From positions 2,418,001 to 2,482,000 of the forward strand of contig NZ_CP136651.1 of NCBI RefSeq assembly GCF_036784765.1: DNA of 64,000 nucleotides, given 5' to 3'. The DNA comes from Novosphingobium sp. ZN18A2. Its GTDB lineage: Bacteria; Pseudomonadota; Alphaproteobacteria; Sphingomonadales; Sphingomonadaceae. Each line of letters opens with the position of its first letter. The first letter of the stretch is position 1. Below, in pieces: positions 52,190 through 61,449 of this stretch. Made by a program: the position numbers and the translations under genes. The notes beneath the pieces are model-generated. The model was not told where the DNA came from. It was given only the letters and a program-made list of their open reading frames with translations, and did not search any database.

Positions 52190-54906
52190 ATGGCGGGGCC
52201 GCGACCTACAACGAGAGGTCCTGGGCGATAGACCTAATCGGCCACCTCAAACATTTGGCCACGGCCAATAACCGCTCCATTAAGGATGCGGGCGGGGAGC
52301 AGACCGTGAAGGCGGAAGGGGGAAGCCTGTTCCCCGATGTGCTTCTGTTCGGGGACCGCGCCACAGCGCGGATTCTGCAAGGCTGGGAATTGAAGATGCC
52401 CGACACGGGCATTGATGATTTCGAGTTTCGCGACAACGCCGAAACGAAGGCCCGTGCGCTCGGTCTCGATAGCTTCCTGCTTTGGAATGTCTCTTATGCT
52501 CATCTGTATGTCCGCGATGCGGCAACGGATGAATATGTGCGCAGCCACGCCTGGGACGATCTGGCCGACGTAACGACGCGCACTGCCGTTGTCGGAAACC
52601 GTAAACGCTGGGAAGCGCTGGCCGGCGAAATCTTCCGCCACCTTAATGACCTTTTTGACCGTGGCTCCCTTCAGGGTCGTCAGTTCATCGACGCCTATCG
52701 AAGCGGTGGCGTCACTGCGCTTATCATGGAGAATGCAGGTTCTGTCGCGGAAGTGCTGATCGCCGCAGCCCGCAGGGACGCGCGTTTGCGCGCGGAAATG
52801 GCGCTTTGGTGGGATCGCTCGCGAGCTGAATACGCTGGCGGCACAATGGAGCAGGTGCTTGCGCAGGCCGTGATCTCGAACTGGATCGGAAAGATTCTGT
52901 TCGGGCATATTTTGCGCGAAAAGGACGCCAGAGCGCAGCGGGTTGCCGCAATCGACGATGAAACGACGCCAGAGGAAGCGCTGGCACTGTTCCGTCAGCT
53001 CTCCGAAGATTGCAATTTCTGGACGATCTTCTCGGACAGCATTGGTTTGTCGGTGATCCCGAATGTCGTTTGGGATCAGCTCAAGCAATTCAACAAGCTG
53101 CTGTCTGACCTGCGCGTGGGCTCCGTCGACCAAGGGCAGCTATCGGGTGTTCTTGAGGCGACGGTGGAAGTGGCCGTGCGCAAACTGCGTGGCCAATATC
53201 CAACGCCAATCGAGCTTGCTCGCCTCCTAGTCCATCTGTGTGTCCGCGATACCGTCGATGACAGGGTGCTCGACCCGTGCTGCGGAAGCGGCACGATCGC
53301 GCGGGCTGCGATGGAACAAAAGATTACCGCAGGGGTGGCCGCTGATCGTGTGGCGGCAACAGTCTTTGCGGGGGATCAAGATCCCCAGGCCGTGCAGATC
53401 GCGACGTTCGCGCTCGCGAAGCCGAGCCTTATGCATATGCCGCTGCGCATCTTTCAGCGGGACGCCTTCACGCTGGAGCCAGCAACGGCGATTGACTTCC
53501 GCAATCCAACCGACGGGACGGTCTTTACGGAAGCCTTGGGTAATTTCGAGGCGATAACGAGCAATCTGCCTTTCGTCGCCCAGGAGGGCCGCAAGCAGTA
53601 TGGCAATGCCCTCGATCGCGTGACCGCAGGGATGGGCGAAGAGGGGGAGCGGTTTACGCGCCGCGCTGACGTTGCTGCTTATCTGCCCTTCTCGCTGCAT
53701 CCGCTCCTCGTGGACGGCGGGCGCCTTGGCATCATCATTACGAACGCCTGGCTTGGAACGGATTGGGGTGATGCCTTCTACAACCTGCTTGGCCGCTATT
53801 ATGATCTGAAGGCGGTCGTGACTTCGGGCGCGGGCCGGTGGTTTCAGAATAGCGAGGTCGTCACTAACATTTTGGTGATGGAAAAGAAGACTGATCCGGC
53901 CCAGCCAAGTGGGGATATCAAGTTCGTCGTGCTGACCCGGCCACTGGAGGAACTGGCCGACGAAGAGGCGGTGCAAATCGCGGCCGCACAAATCGAACTT
54001 GGCCAGACTCAGAACGATACCATGACCATCCGCGCGATCAGCCCTGCTGATCTTGATCGGTTTCGGCGTATTGGTCTTGGCGGGAATGCGCAGTTTTCTG
54101 ACTGCGATTGGGTCCTCGGACTGCCTCTCACGCCGTTGAAGGACCTGTTCACGGTGCGTCGGGGGGAGCGGCGAGGCATGAACGCACTGTTCTATCCGCG
54201 TGCCGGCCACGGGATCGAGGCCGAGTATATCAAGCCTTTGGCCAAAAGCCCCACGGACTTCTCGCGGCTGCGCTGCCCCGCAGCAAAGGAAGCGTTTTCG
54301 TGCTCTCGCACCGAAGAGGAGCTTGCTGCGCTCGGGCACACCGGTGCGCTTAATTGGATCAGGCGATTCAAGACGCCGGAGAACATGGCGAAGCTGGGGA
54401 CCAACGGTCTGCTTTGGTATGAGATGAAGGCGGACACGCTGACTGATCTTGTGATGTTCATAAATTACGGTGATCGTTTGTTCGTTGGCCGGGTCGATCC
54501 GCCAGCCTTTGCTGACCAACGGTTGGTCAGGCTGGAGCCAAAGGGCGCGGTGGATATCGACCTTGCCCACGCGCTGCTCAATTCCACGATCTCGATGTTT
54601 ATCATTGAGGGTATGGGCTTCGGTCGAGGGCTTGGAGCTCTCGATTTGAATAAGGATCGGATCGAGGACTATATGCAGCTCCTCGATCCGGGTCAGCTCG
54701 ATCAGGCGGGGATCGACGCGATCAAGGCCGCATTTTCGCCGTTGCTCGCGCGTGACGTTCTCAACGTCGCTGACGAACTGGAGCAGGCTGACCGGCAGGC
54801 CTTTGACGATGTAATCATCGCAGCGTTCGGCTTGGGCATCGACCGGCAACGGATTTACGATGCGCTTCTGTCACTTGTGGAGATACGCCGGACAGCTCTG
54901 GAATGA
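52186..54906 (+). CDS. PD-(D/E)XK nuclease + N6-adenine DNA methyltransferase protein
   Basis: A 906-residue multidomain protein like type IIG / type ISP or BREX-associated enzymes. The N-terminus shows a nuclease-like triad (Asp51 in SLFPDVLLFG; Glu68 and Lys70 in WELK). A helical linker follows, then the methyltransferase: GQYPTP (336-341), DPCCGSGT (363-370, SAM binding) and SNLPF (459-463) in place of NPPF. The C-terminal third has target-recognition-like stretches (LKDLFTVRRGERRGMNALF). It may both cut and modify DNA. It overlaps both neighbours by four bases. Confidence 0.8.
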   Translation: MNGGAATYNERSWAIDLIGHLKHLATANNRSIKDAGGEQTVKAEGGSLFPDVLLFGDRATARILQGWELKMPDTGIDDFEFRDNAETKARALGLDSFLLWNVSYAHLYVRDAATDEYVRSHAWDDLADVTTRTAVVGNRKRWEALAGEIFRHLNDLFDRGSLQGRQFIDAYRSGGVTALIMENAGSVAEVLIAAARRDARLRAEMALWWDRSRAEYAGGTMEQVLAQAVISNWIGKILFGHILREKDARAQRVAAIDDETTPEEALALFRQLSEDCNFWTIFSDSIGLSVIPNVVWDQLKQFNKLLSDLRVGSVDQGQLSGVLEATVEVAVRKLRGQYPTPIELARLLVHLCVRDTVDDRVLDPCCGSGTIARAAMEQKITAGVAADRVAATVFAGDQDPQAVQIATFALAKPSLMHMPLRIFQRDAFTLEPATAIDFRNPTDGTVFTEALGNFEAITSNLPFVAQEGRKQYGNALDRVTAGMGEEGERFTRRADVAAYLPFSLHPLLVDGGRLGIIITNAWLGTDWGDAFYNLLGRYYDLKAVVTSGAGRWFQNSEVVTNILVMEKKTDPAQPSGDIKFVVLTRPLEELADEEAVQIAAAQIELGQTQNDTMTIRAISPADLDRFRRIGLGGNAQFSDCDWVLGLPLTPLKDLFTVRRGERRGMNALFYPRAGHGIEAEYIKPLAKSPTDFSRLRCPAAKEAFSCSRTEEELAALGHTGALNWIRRFKTPENMAKLGTNGLLWYEMKADTLTDLVMFINYGDRLFVGRVDPPAFADQRLVRLEPKGAVDIDLAHALLNSTISMFIIEGMGFGRGLGALDLNKDRIEDYMQLLDPGQLDQAGIDAIKAAFSPLLARDVLNVADELEQADRQAFDDVIIAAFGLGIDRQRIYDALLSLVEIRRTALE

Positions 54907-55490
54907 TGCACGGCGATGACGACTTCGATGCCGGGGCAGGAGACCTTTTGTCACCACTGACCGAAATGGAGTTCTTGCAGCTTTTGCTCCGTGACCTTCA
55001 TGATGATCTGCCTGGCCGGATCACAAGGATGCGCTACCTCGGAGATCAAGCAGGCACCTTGGGGTCTGCCGGCACAATAATTTTGGGCGGTTCACCCGCC
55101 TATAATGCATTCGCGGAAGCCCGATCCTCCTTTGTGAACGGCAACTATGCCGCAACGATCATTCTTTGTCAGGCGATGGCCGAGAATCTGCTCGCTGCGG
55201 CTATCCAACTAGACGGTGGCTCGGTTCCAAATCGCGTGGCGTTTGCCGAGACTTTGCGTCTTTGCGAGGGCAAGGGGTATCTCACCGGCCACGACAGTGC
55301 TGAGCTCAAGAAGCTCGCAAACCTGCGAAATCCGCTCGCCCACTATCGTAGCTTGGACGATCCCTCTCACGTTGACCGCCGGTCAATGACCGAAAAAGCG
55401 CATTTCCTTGAAATCTTGGAGCGTGATGCATTCTTTGCCATTGCGCTAATCATGCACATGTTGGGGGAAAAACCATTTCGAGTGGGTTAG
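54903..55490 (+). CDS. HEPN-like protein
   Basis: A 195-residue mostly helical protein with the RNxxxH signature of HEPN ribonucleases, RNPLAH at 142-147 (LANLRNPLAHYRS), and the upstream helix YAATIILCQAMAENLLAAAI. HEPN proteins often serve as toxic RNases in defence or toxin-antitoxin modules. It is the last gene of the operon, overlapping the large protein by four bases. The nuclease role is inferred from the motif. Confidence 0.7.
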   Translation: MMHGDDDFDAGAGDLLSPLTEMEFLQLLLRDLHDDLPGRITRMRYLGDQAGTLGSAGTIILGGSPAYNAFAEARSSFVNGNYAATIILCQAMAENLLAAAIQLDGGSVPNRVAFAETLRLCEGKGYLTGHDSAELKKLANLRNPLAHYRSLDDPSHVDRRSMTEKAHFLEILERDAFFAIALIMHMLGEKPFRVG

Positions 55491-55768
55491 CTCGTCATTC
55501 CTGAAATGTTTGCGTCGATTCCTTGTGCCGGAGGAACGCCAGCGTGTGGCAGGTGCGAATTTTCGGCCTCAAGATCGGCGCTCCGATATCTCTGCTCAAT
55601 GAATGCAGTATGACGGATTTCCACAGGCGAGAGCAGGGCGTTGCCGATGCGATGGGCGATGGGACACGAGTAGTTCTGGTCAGAGATAGCCGTAACGTCG
55701 CCCGCCAGGTGCTGTCGTTGTCACAAACTCACCATGGATGGCCTTCGATTGTGCAACTAAATTCTTGA
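55491..55768. other. Unassigned stretch before IS21 copy D
   Basis: About 280 bases. An 81-codon plus-strand frame (55523-55768) and an overlapping minus-strand frame both look partly protein-like, but neither is recognised. It is likely the truncated remainder of a gene cut by the IS. Confidence 0.3.
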
Positions 55769-58256
55769 TGTTGATTTCCGTTGAGAGTTGACCCGGGATT
55801 TTCATCGAGAAGTGACCCGGTTGGATGTGTGTTTCCCGCGATGAGCGGGTAGGGTCAAGCGGGTGATTGTTCCTTTCTGGTTTTGGGAGCCGCGGAGCTG
55901 GCCCGGAACCGGAAGCTGTCGTTGCCGGTTTCCAGGATGTGGCAGTGGTGGGTGAGCCGGTCGAGCAGTGCGGTGGTCATCTTGGCATCGCCGAACACGC
56001 CAGCCCATTCGCTGAAGCTGAGGTTGGTGGTGATGATCACGCTGGTCTGCTCGTAGAGCTTGGAGAGGAGGTGGAACAGCAGCGCCCCGCCTGACGGGCT
56101 GAACGGCAGGTATCCGAGCTCGTCGAGGATTACGAGGTCGAGGCGCAGCAGGCGCTCGGCAAGCTGGCCAGCCTTGTTCATGGCCTTTTCCTGTTCAAGC
56201 ATGTTGACCAGGTCGACGGTGGAGAAGAACCGTGCCTTCCTGCGGTGATGTTCCACGGCCTGTATACCCAGGGCAGTGGCCATGTGAGTCTTGCCGGTTC
56301 CAGGGCCACCGATCAGTACGACATTGTCAGCGCCATCGATGAACTCGCCACGGTGCAGTTGGCGCACCAGGGCCTCGTTCACTTCGCTGGATGCGAAGTC
56401 GAACCCGGCCAGATCCTTGTAGGCGGGGAACCGGGCGGCCTTGATCTGGTAGGCAATGGACCGGACCTCGCGTTCTGCCATCTCGGCCTTGAGCAACTGC
56501 GAGAGGATCGGCACGGCGGCATCGAAGGCCGGGGCGCCCTGGGCGATGAGATCGCTCACCGCCTGGGCCATGCCGTACATCTTGAGGCCGCGCAGCATGA
56601 CCTCCACGGCAGCGCTGGCGGGATCATGACGCATGGCGCAGCCCCCGCAGATTATCATAGCGGCCGACGTCGGCGAGCGGCTCCTGGGCAAGGCGCAGGG
56701 CTTGTGGCGCGTCGATGGGTGTGCTGGCGGCGCCTTGCCGTCGGTCAGCCGATGCAGGATGTTGAGCACATGGGTCTTGGTCGGAACACCGCCCTCCAGC
56801 GCCAGTTCGACGGCGCACAGCACTGCCTGTTCGTCATGGTGCAGGACCAGCGAGAGGATCTCGACCATCTCCCGGTCGCCGCCGGGCCGCTTGAGCAGAT
56901 ATCCCTGCAACTGGCGGAACGCATCGGGCATCTCGGTAAACGGCGCGCCGTTGCGCAGAGCGCCAGGCTTGCGCTGGATCACCGCCAGATAGTGCCGCCA
57001 GTCATAGATGGTCCGCCCGGGAAGATGATGGCCCCGCTCGATGATCCGCTCGTGCTCACACAGGAACCGGCCCTCGGCGGCGATGACGATCCGGTCCGGG
57101 TAAACCCGCAGGCTCACCGGGCGGTTGGCGAAGGAGGCCGGCACCGAGTAACGGTTGCGCTCGAAGTTTACGAGGCAGGTCGGCGATACCCGCTTGGTAT
57201 GCTCGACGAAGCCGTCGAAGGGCCGCCCCAGCGGCATCAGGCTGGCGACCTCCGCGGCATGCACATCGGCGATGCTGCCGGGCAACGCGCCATGTGCGAT
57301 CTGCCCCCATTGCGCGATGCAGCGTTCTTCGAGCCAGGCATTGAGCGCATCGAGATCGGGGAAGCTGGGCATCGGCTGCCATAGCCGGCGGCGGGCATCC
57401 TGGACGTTCTTCTCGACCTGCCCCTTCTCCCACCCCGAAGCCGGATTACAGAACTCGGGCTCGAACAGGTAATGGCTGGCCATGGCCGCGAACCGGGCGT
57501 TGACCTGTCGCGCCTTGCCACTGCCGATCCGATCCACCGCGGTCTTCATGTTATCGAAGATCCCGCGCTGCGGCACACCGCCGAGCACCCGGAAGGCCTG
57601 GGTCAGCGCATCGAACAGCATCTCGTGGGTCTGGAGCAGATAGGCCCTGACGATGAACGCCCGGCTGTGCGACAGCTTGGTGTGCGCCACCTGCAGCTTG
57701 GTCTGCTTGCCGGCAATGATCGCCCAGTCCTCGCTCCAGTCGAACTGGAACGCTTCGCCTGGCTGGAACACCAGCGGCACGAAGGTCCCGCGCCCGCTGG
57801 TCTGGGAATCACGCTGCCGGTCGGCCTTCCAGTTGCGCGCAAAGGCCGCAACACGGCCGTAGGAACCATCGAAGCCCAGGGCGACGAGATCGGCGTGCAT
57901 CTGCTTCACCGTGCGCCGTTGCTTGCGCGAGCGGCCAGCCTCGATCCGCAACCATCCCGCCAGCTTCTCGGCAAACGGGTCCAGCTTGCTTGGCCGGTCG
58001 GGCACCTTGAACCTGGGCTCAACCGCACCGCTGCGAAGATACTTGCGGATCGTATTACGCGAGAGACCGGTCCGTCGCTCAATCTCCCGGATCGGCATCC
58101 CATCACGGAAATGCCAGCGCCGGATTACGCTCAGTAACGCCATGTCGATCACTCCATAATCCCCCGACGCCAAAGCCAGGGGAAAGGTCAGAACATGGGT
58201 CACTTCTCAGTGGAAATTTATGCCTCTCCCGGGTCAACTCTCAACGGAAATCAACA
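55769..58256 (-). mobile_element. IS21-family element, type 2, copy D
   Basis: 2488 bases, in reverse orientation to copy C (43767-46255), with the same ends (TGTTGATTTCCGTTGAG). No target duplication: TTCTTGA on the left, ATCTGG on the right. It differs from copy C by a one-base deletion in istA and a few substitutions. Confidence 0.92.
55855..58143 (-). CDS. IstA-IstB fused reading frame (IS21 type 2, copy D)
   Basis: A single missing T (near 56722; copy C has CCAGCATCACCC, here CCAGCACACCC) shifts the frame just before the end of istA and joins it to istB, giving one open frame of about 760 codons. The last ~27 native IstA residues are replaced by [20 protein letters not shown] reading and the text then enters [14 protein letters not shown] of IstB. 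IstB can still start on its own at 56634. All motifs of both proteins are kept. Whether the fused product works is unknown; most likely it is just a damaged copy. Confidence 0.85.
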   Translation of the reverse strand: MALLSVIRRWHFRDGMPIREIERRTGLSRNTIRKYLRSGAVEPRFKVPDRPSKLDPFAEKLAGWLRIEAGRSRKQRRTVKQMHADLVALGFDGSYGRVAAFARNWKADRQRDSQTSGRGTFVPLVFQPGEAFQFDWSEDWAIIAGKQTKLQVAHTKLSHSRAFIVRAYLLQTHEMLFDALTQAFRVLGGVPQRGIFDNMKTAVDRIGSGKARQVNARFAAMASHYLFEPEFCNPASGWEKGQVEKNVQDARRRLWQPMPSFPDLDALNAWLEERCIAQWGQIAHGALPGSIADVHAAEVASLMPLGRPFDGFVEHTKRVSPTCLVNFERNRYSVPASFANRPVSLRVYPDRIVIAAEGRFLCEHERIIERGHHLPGRTIYDWRHYLAVIQRKPGALRNGAPFTEMPDAFRQLQGYLLKRPGGDREMVEILSLVLHHDEQAVLCAVELALEGGVPTKTHVLNILHRLTDGKAPPAHPSTRHKPCALPRSRSPTSAAMIICGGCAMRHDPASAAVEVMLRGLKMYGMAQAVSDLIAQGAPAFDAAVPILSQLLKAEMAEREVRSIAYQIKAARFPAYKDLAGFDFASSEVNEALVRQLHRGEFIDGADNVVLIGGPGTGKTHMATALGIQAVEHHRRKARFFSTVDLVNMLEQEKAMNKAGQLAERLLRLDLVILDELGYLPFSPSGGALLFHLLSKLYEQTSVIITTNLSFSEWAGVFGDAKMTTALLDRLTHHCHILETGNDSFRFRASSAAPKTRKEQSPA

Positions 58257-58655
58257 ATCTGGACTATGGAGCCAAAGCGACAAGGGCAACATCCATGCCG
58301 GAAGCGTTTGTCATCGCCTCCACGCTCAAATGCGAAAGGAAAACTCGCGTTCGCGAACTGCTCGATAGCTGTCAAGGCAATGGTGGGATCGGTTAGTGCG
58401 GAGCTGATTGCAAGATTGCATTCGGCTACGCGCAGGCAGGCAGGATTCGTCTGGCCTTCCGCATCGTCTTCGGCGGTGACTGCTATGCGGCACAGGTAAC
58501 ATTAAGGGTTCCCCCCACCCGTTGCAGGTTTTTTGTGCCCTTTCTCTAAAATGATGTGGATCCATCAATCTCGACTCCTTGAAATAGAGCAATTCAGCAG
58601 CAGCAATGGCCCTAGCTGCACCATGTGGTTGTCGAGCTAAGATTTAAGGATTTTC
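58257..58655. other. Intergenic stretch between IS21 copy D and panB
   Basis: About 400 bases. Frames interrupted by stops (for example MPEAFVIASTLKC... ending in TAG, then reading on) may be debris of a gene truncated by the IS. Nothing is recognised. The promoter of panB should lie here. Confidence 0.35.
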
Positions 58656-59468
58656 ATGATGTCAAAGTTATCAAATCTCAAAAGGTTGACTGCACCGGAT
58701 GTTTTTGCACGAAAAAATGCCCAGCCGATTGTGATGCTTACGGTATACACGGCCAGAATGGCCCAACTCTTGGATCACCATTGCGACGTATTGCTGGTGG
58801 GAGATAGTCTCGCCCAGGTTGTCTACGGTTACGATTCGACATTGCCGGCTACGCTTGAAATGATGATCGCGCATGGACAGGCTGTCGTGCGTGGATCGAA
58901 AAAGGCATTGGTCGTAGTCGACTTGCCGTTTGGGTCCTATGAAGAAAGCATAGAGCAAGCTTTTCGGTCGGCATCTATGCTGATCGACAAAACTGGTGCC
59001 GGTGCCATCAAACTTGAAGGTGGCCAAGCCATGGCGCCGACTATCGAGTTCCTCACGAAGCGCGGGATACCGGTCATGGCTCATGTTGGATTGACCCCGC
59101 AGGCTGTAAATGTGCTCGGGGGATATTCAGTTCGCGGGAGAGGGAATTCGGAGTTTTCCAGTATCTTGGATGATGCGAAAGCCGTCAGCGAAGCGGGTGC
59201 CTTCTCCGTCGTGACTGAAGCAATCTTAGAAAGTCTCGCCGATTCAATTACAGATACAATCGTCTGCCCAACTATCGGGATTGGCGCTTCGGCAAGATGT
59301 GATGGTCAGGTACTCGTCGTCGACGACATGCTGGGAATGTTTGAAAAGAACGCCAAGTTTGTGAGGCGGTTCGATAACCTGGCGCACCGGATAGACCAGG
59401 CTGCCGATGCCTATGCAAGATCGGTAAGGGAACGCATTTTTCCAGCCTCCAACAATTGCTATAATTGA
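58656..59468 (+). CDS. panB: 3-methyl-2-oxobutanoate hydroxymethyltransferase
   Basis: First enzyme of pantothenate synthesis: transfers a hydroxymethyl group from methylenetetrahydrofolate to 2-oxoisovalerate. The 270-residue TIM barrel shows the N-terminal PIVMLTVYTARMAQLLD, LLVGDSLAQVVYGYDSTLP with metal ligands, GAGAIKLEGG and VMAHVGLTPQAVN. Catalytic glutamate is in VVTEAILESL. No panC neighbour is present. Base composition is lower in GC than in the rest of the window, so this may be an acquired paralogue used with a neighbouring metabolic route. Confidence 0.93.
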   Translation: MMSKLSNLKRLTAPDVFARKNAQPIVMLTVYTARMAQLLDHHCDVLLVGDSLAQVVYGYDSTLPATLEMMIAHGQAVVRGSKKALVVVDLPFGSYEESIEQAFRSASMLIDKTGAGAIKLEGGQAMAPTIEFLTKRGIPVMAHVGLTPQAVNVLGGYSVRGRGNSEFSSILDDAKAVSEAGAFSVVTEAILESLADSITDTIVCPTIGIGASARCDGQVLVVDDMLGMFEKNAKFVRRFDNLAHRIDQAADAYARSVRERIFPASNNCYN

Positions 59469-59718
59469 AGATTGATTGCGCCTTTAGAACGAAGGTCGGG
59501 AGGATTTCTCAGGAGTTCAAACAGTAGCTGAGTGAGCACGTCTATGGCTCGAAACGTCGGACTTGCGCTGATTGGCGGTTGTCCAAGCGATGCTTTGGTT
59601 CGACGCCCCTGATTTGGGCATGATGGGAGCCGCGGCTGGGTTTAGCGATATCGAAAATTTGCAGCGTGCATGATGCATGAGCGACTTCAGTCTCTCAGTC
59701 GCCAAAGCGGAACTGTCG

Positions 59719-60690
59719 TCACTGAGATGCATCATCATAGCTTCTGTGAGGAATCTGACGAAATCTTCGCGGCGAGTGGCCGTAAGCGCGAATGAAGGCC
59801 CGGCGCATTCTATCGCGGTCCTGAAAACCGGACTCGCTTGCGACAGTCTCCAGCGAATGTCGTCCATTCTCAATAAGGATCTGCGCTGCCTCCAGACGAA
59901 GACGCTCAACTGCTTTGGCGGGCGAATGACCGGTCTCTTGCCGGAATGCTCTGCTGAACTGACGCGGGCTGAGGCTTGCAACATGAGCGAGTTCCTCAAC
60001 CGATAATGGATTTGCCAGGTGCTCCTTGGCATATATCAAGGCCCGTTGAATGCGATCTGATCTTGGTTCTAATTCAAGAAGCGCAGAAAATTGCGATTGG
60101 CCGCCCGGCCGACGATGATAGACGACTAGATGGCGCGCAACGCAGCGAGCGGTATCGCTGCCGTGGTCTTCTTCGATTAGAGCCAAGGCCAGGTCAATCG
60201 CCGCCGTCATCCCAGCGGATGTCCAAACCGGGCCGTCCGCAACGAAGATCCGATCGTCATCCACCTTAATTGCAGGAAACTTCTTGCGAAGGGTCGCAGC
60301 GTGCCCCCAATGGGTCGTTGCTACGCGTCCGTCGAGAACGCCTGCTTCGGCGAGTGCAAAAGCTCCGGTGCAGATACCTGCTACCCGTCGCGCCTGATTT
60401 ACCGCGCCTGCAATATAGGCGCATAGTGAGGGACTAGCTGGCCGTGGTCTTGATTGCCCCACTACCATCAGTGTGTCGGGTACGGTCCCAAGGGGTTCTG
60501 TAACAACAGATACCCCTGACGAGGAACAAACCGGTCCGCCATACTCGGACAGAATTCTACATCGATAAGCTTGGATTTGCAGCACAAAATTAGCGAAATC
60601 GAAGGGTGTGACGGCCGCTAGGCCCATGAGTTGAAAGTGGTCCTGCAGAACAATTCCAATCGTCTTCATTCTTTGATTGCTATGGCTCAT
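59719..60690 (-). CDS. GlxA-family AraC transcriptional regulator
   Basis: A regulator of about 323 residues with an N-terminal DJ-1/PfpI-like amidotransferase domain (RRVAGICTGAFALAEAGVLDG with the conserved Cys, and TTHWGHAATLRKKFP) and a C-terminal AraC double helix-turn-helix (LSVEELAHVASLSPRQFSRAF; SLETVASESGFQDRDRMRRAF). It is divergent from the tautomerase gene at 60779 and may control it. The start at 60690 or 60669 is uncertain because neither has a strong ribosome site. Confidence 0.9.
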   Translation of the reverse strand: MSHSNQRMKTIGIVLQDHFQLMGLAAVTPFDFANFVLQIQAYRCRILSEYGGPVCSSSGVSVVTEPLGTVPDTLMVVGQSRPRPASPSLCAYIAGAVNQARRVAGICTGAFALAEAGVLDGRVATTHWGHAATLRKKFPAIKVDDDRIFVADGPVWTSAGMTAAIDLALALIEEDHGSDTARCVARHLVVYHRRPGGQSQFSALLELEPRSDRIQRALIYAKEHLANPLSVEELAHVASLSPRQFSRAFRQETGHSPAKAVERLRLEAAQILIENGRHSLETVASESGFQDRDRMRRAFIRAYGHSPRRFRQIPHRSYDDASQ

Positions 60691-60778
60691 TTTGCCGTTT
60701 TTATGACATTTCAGCCAAGGGGCACAACAGCTAAGACCCATCCACGAGCGGTCCAGCTCCATTCTTGGAGACAATGTT

Positions 60779-61207
60779 ATGCCACTGTGGAAGATTTATC
60801 ATCCGGTCAACGCCTTTTCCGATGTCGACAAGAAGGGAATTGCGCAGGCCATTACAAGTGTTTACCAAAATTTTATGCCGCGATTTTACGTTGGTGTGAC
60901 TTTTCAGGAAGTATCGGAAAGCAACATCTATATCGGCGGCGAGCCTCATTCTGAATTTATACGAATTTCGATTGACCATATCGCGCGAACATTTCAATCT
61001 GTTGATTTGAAGATTACATTCTTTAATAGAATAAATACTTTGCTGGAACCATGGATCGAAAGTCGCGGTTACGACTGGGAAATGCATGTCGACGAGACGC
61101 CCTTCGACCTCTGGACAATTCAGGGCCATTTCCCCCCTCAAGAGGGTACACCTGACGAGCGGCGATGGATGGAAGAAAATCGGGCCTCGGCGCGGACCCA
61201 CGCCTAA
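60779..61207 (+). CDS. Tautomerase superfamily protein (cis-CaaD-like)
   Basis: A 142-residue protein with Pro as residue 2 (MPLWKIYHP), the catalytic N-terminal proline of the family. The layout follows cis-3-chloroacrylic acid dehalogenase: FSDVDKKGIAQAITSVYQ, FYVGVTFQEVSESNIYIGG, then EFIRISIDHIARTF and the C-terminal DERRWMEEN. These enzymes tautomerise 2-oxo acids or dehalogenate acrylates; the actual substrate is not visible. It is divergent from the GlxA regulator, which likely controls it. Confidence 0.85.
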   Translation: MPLWKIYHPVNAFSDVDKKGIAQAITSVYQNFMPRFYVGVTFQEVSESNIYIGGEPHSEFIRISIDHIARTFQSVDLKITFFNRINTLLEPWIESRGYDWEMHVDETPFDLWTIQGHFPPQEGTPDERRWMEENRASARTHA

Positions 61208-61449
61208 AGCCTGGCATCGTTCCAGCGAAGCCTTTGTGTCCGGCGGGTTGCGCTGTAAACTATTTGTCCACAGGCGATACCGAACGGAAGTTAACCGGTC
61301 AGTGAGAGCCGTTGTCGTGGTTTGGGCTTGTTCACAAGGCCTAGGACACCGTCGTGACTGAAATCGCATTCTGACTTTTGGTGCGGTTGACCAGAATGCA
61401 GCAAAGAACCAAGAGCCGAACCCAGATTGAACTTGATGCAAGGTGTTTG

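Noticed and set aside
53227..54849. 540-codon open frame on the minus strand
   Set aside because: Antisense to the nuclease/methyltransferase gene; no domain seen.
58288..58550. A gene starting MPEAFVIASTLKC
   Set aside because: It meets a stop after 33 codons and nothing recognisable follows; treated as IS-flanking debris.
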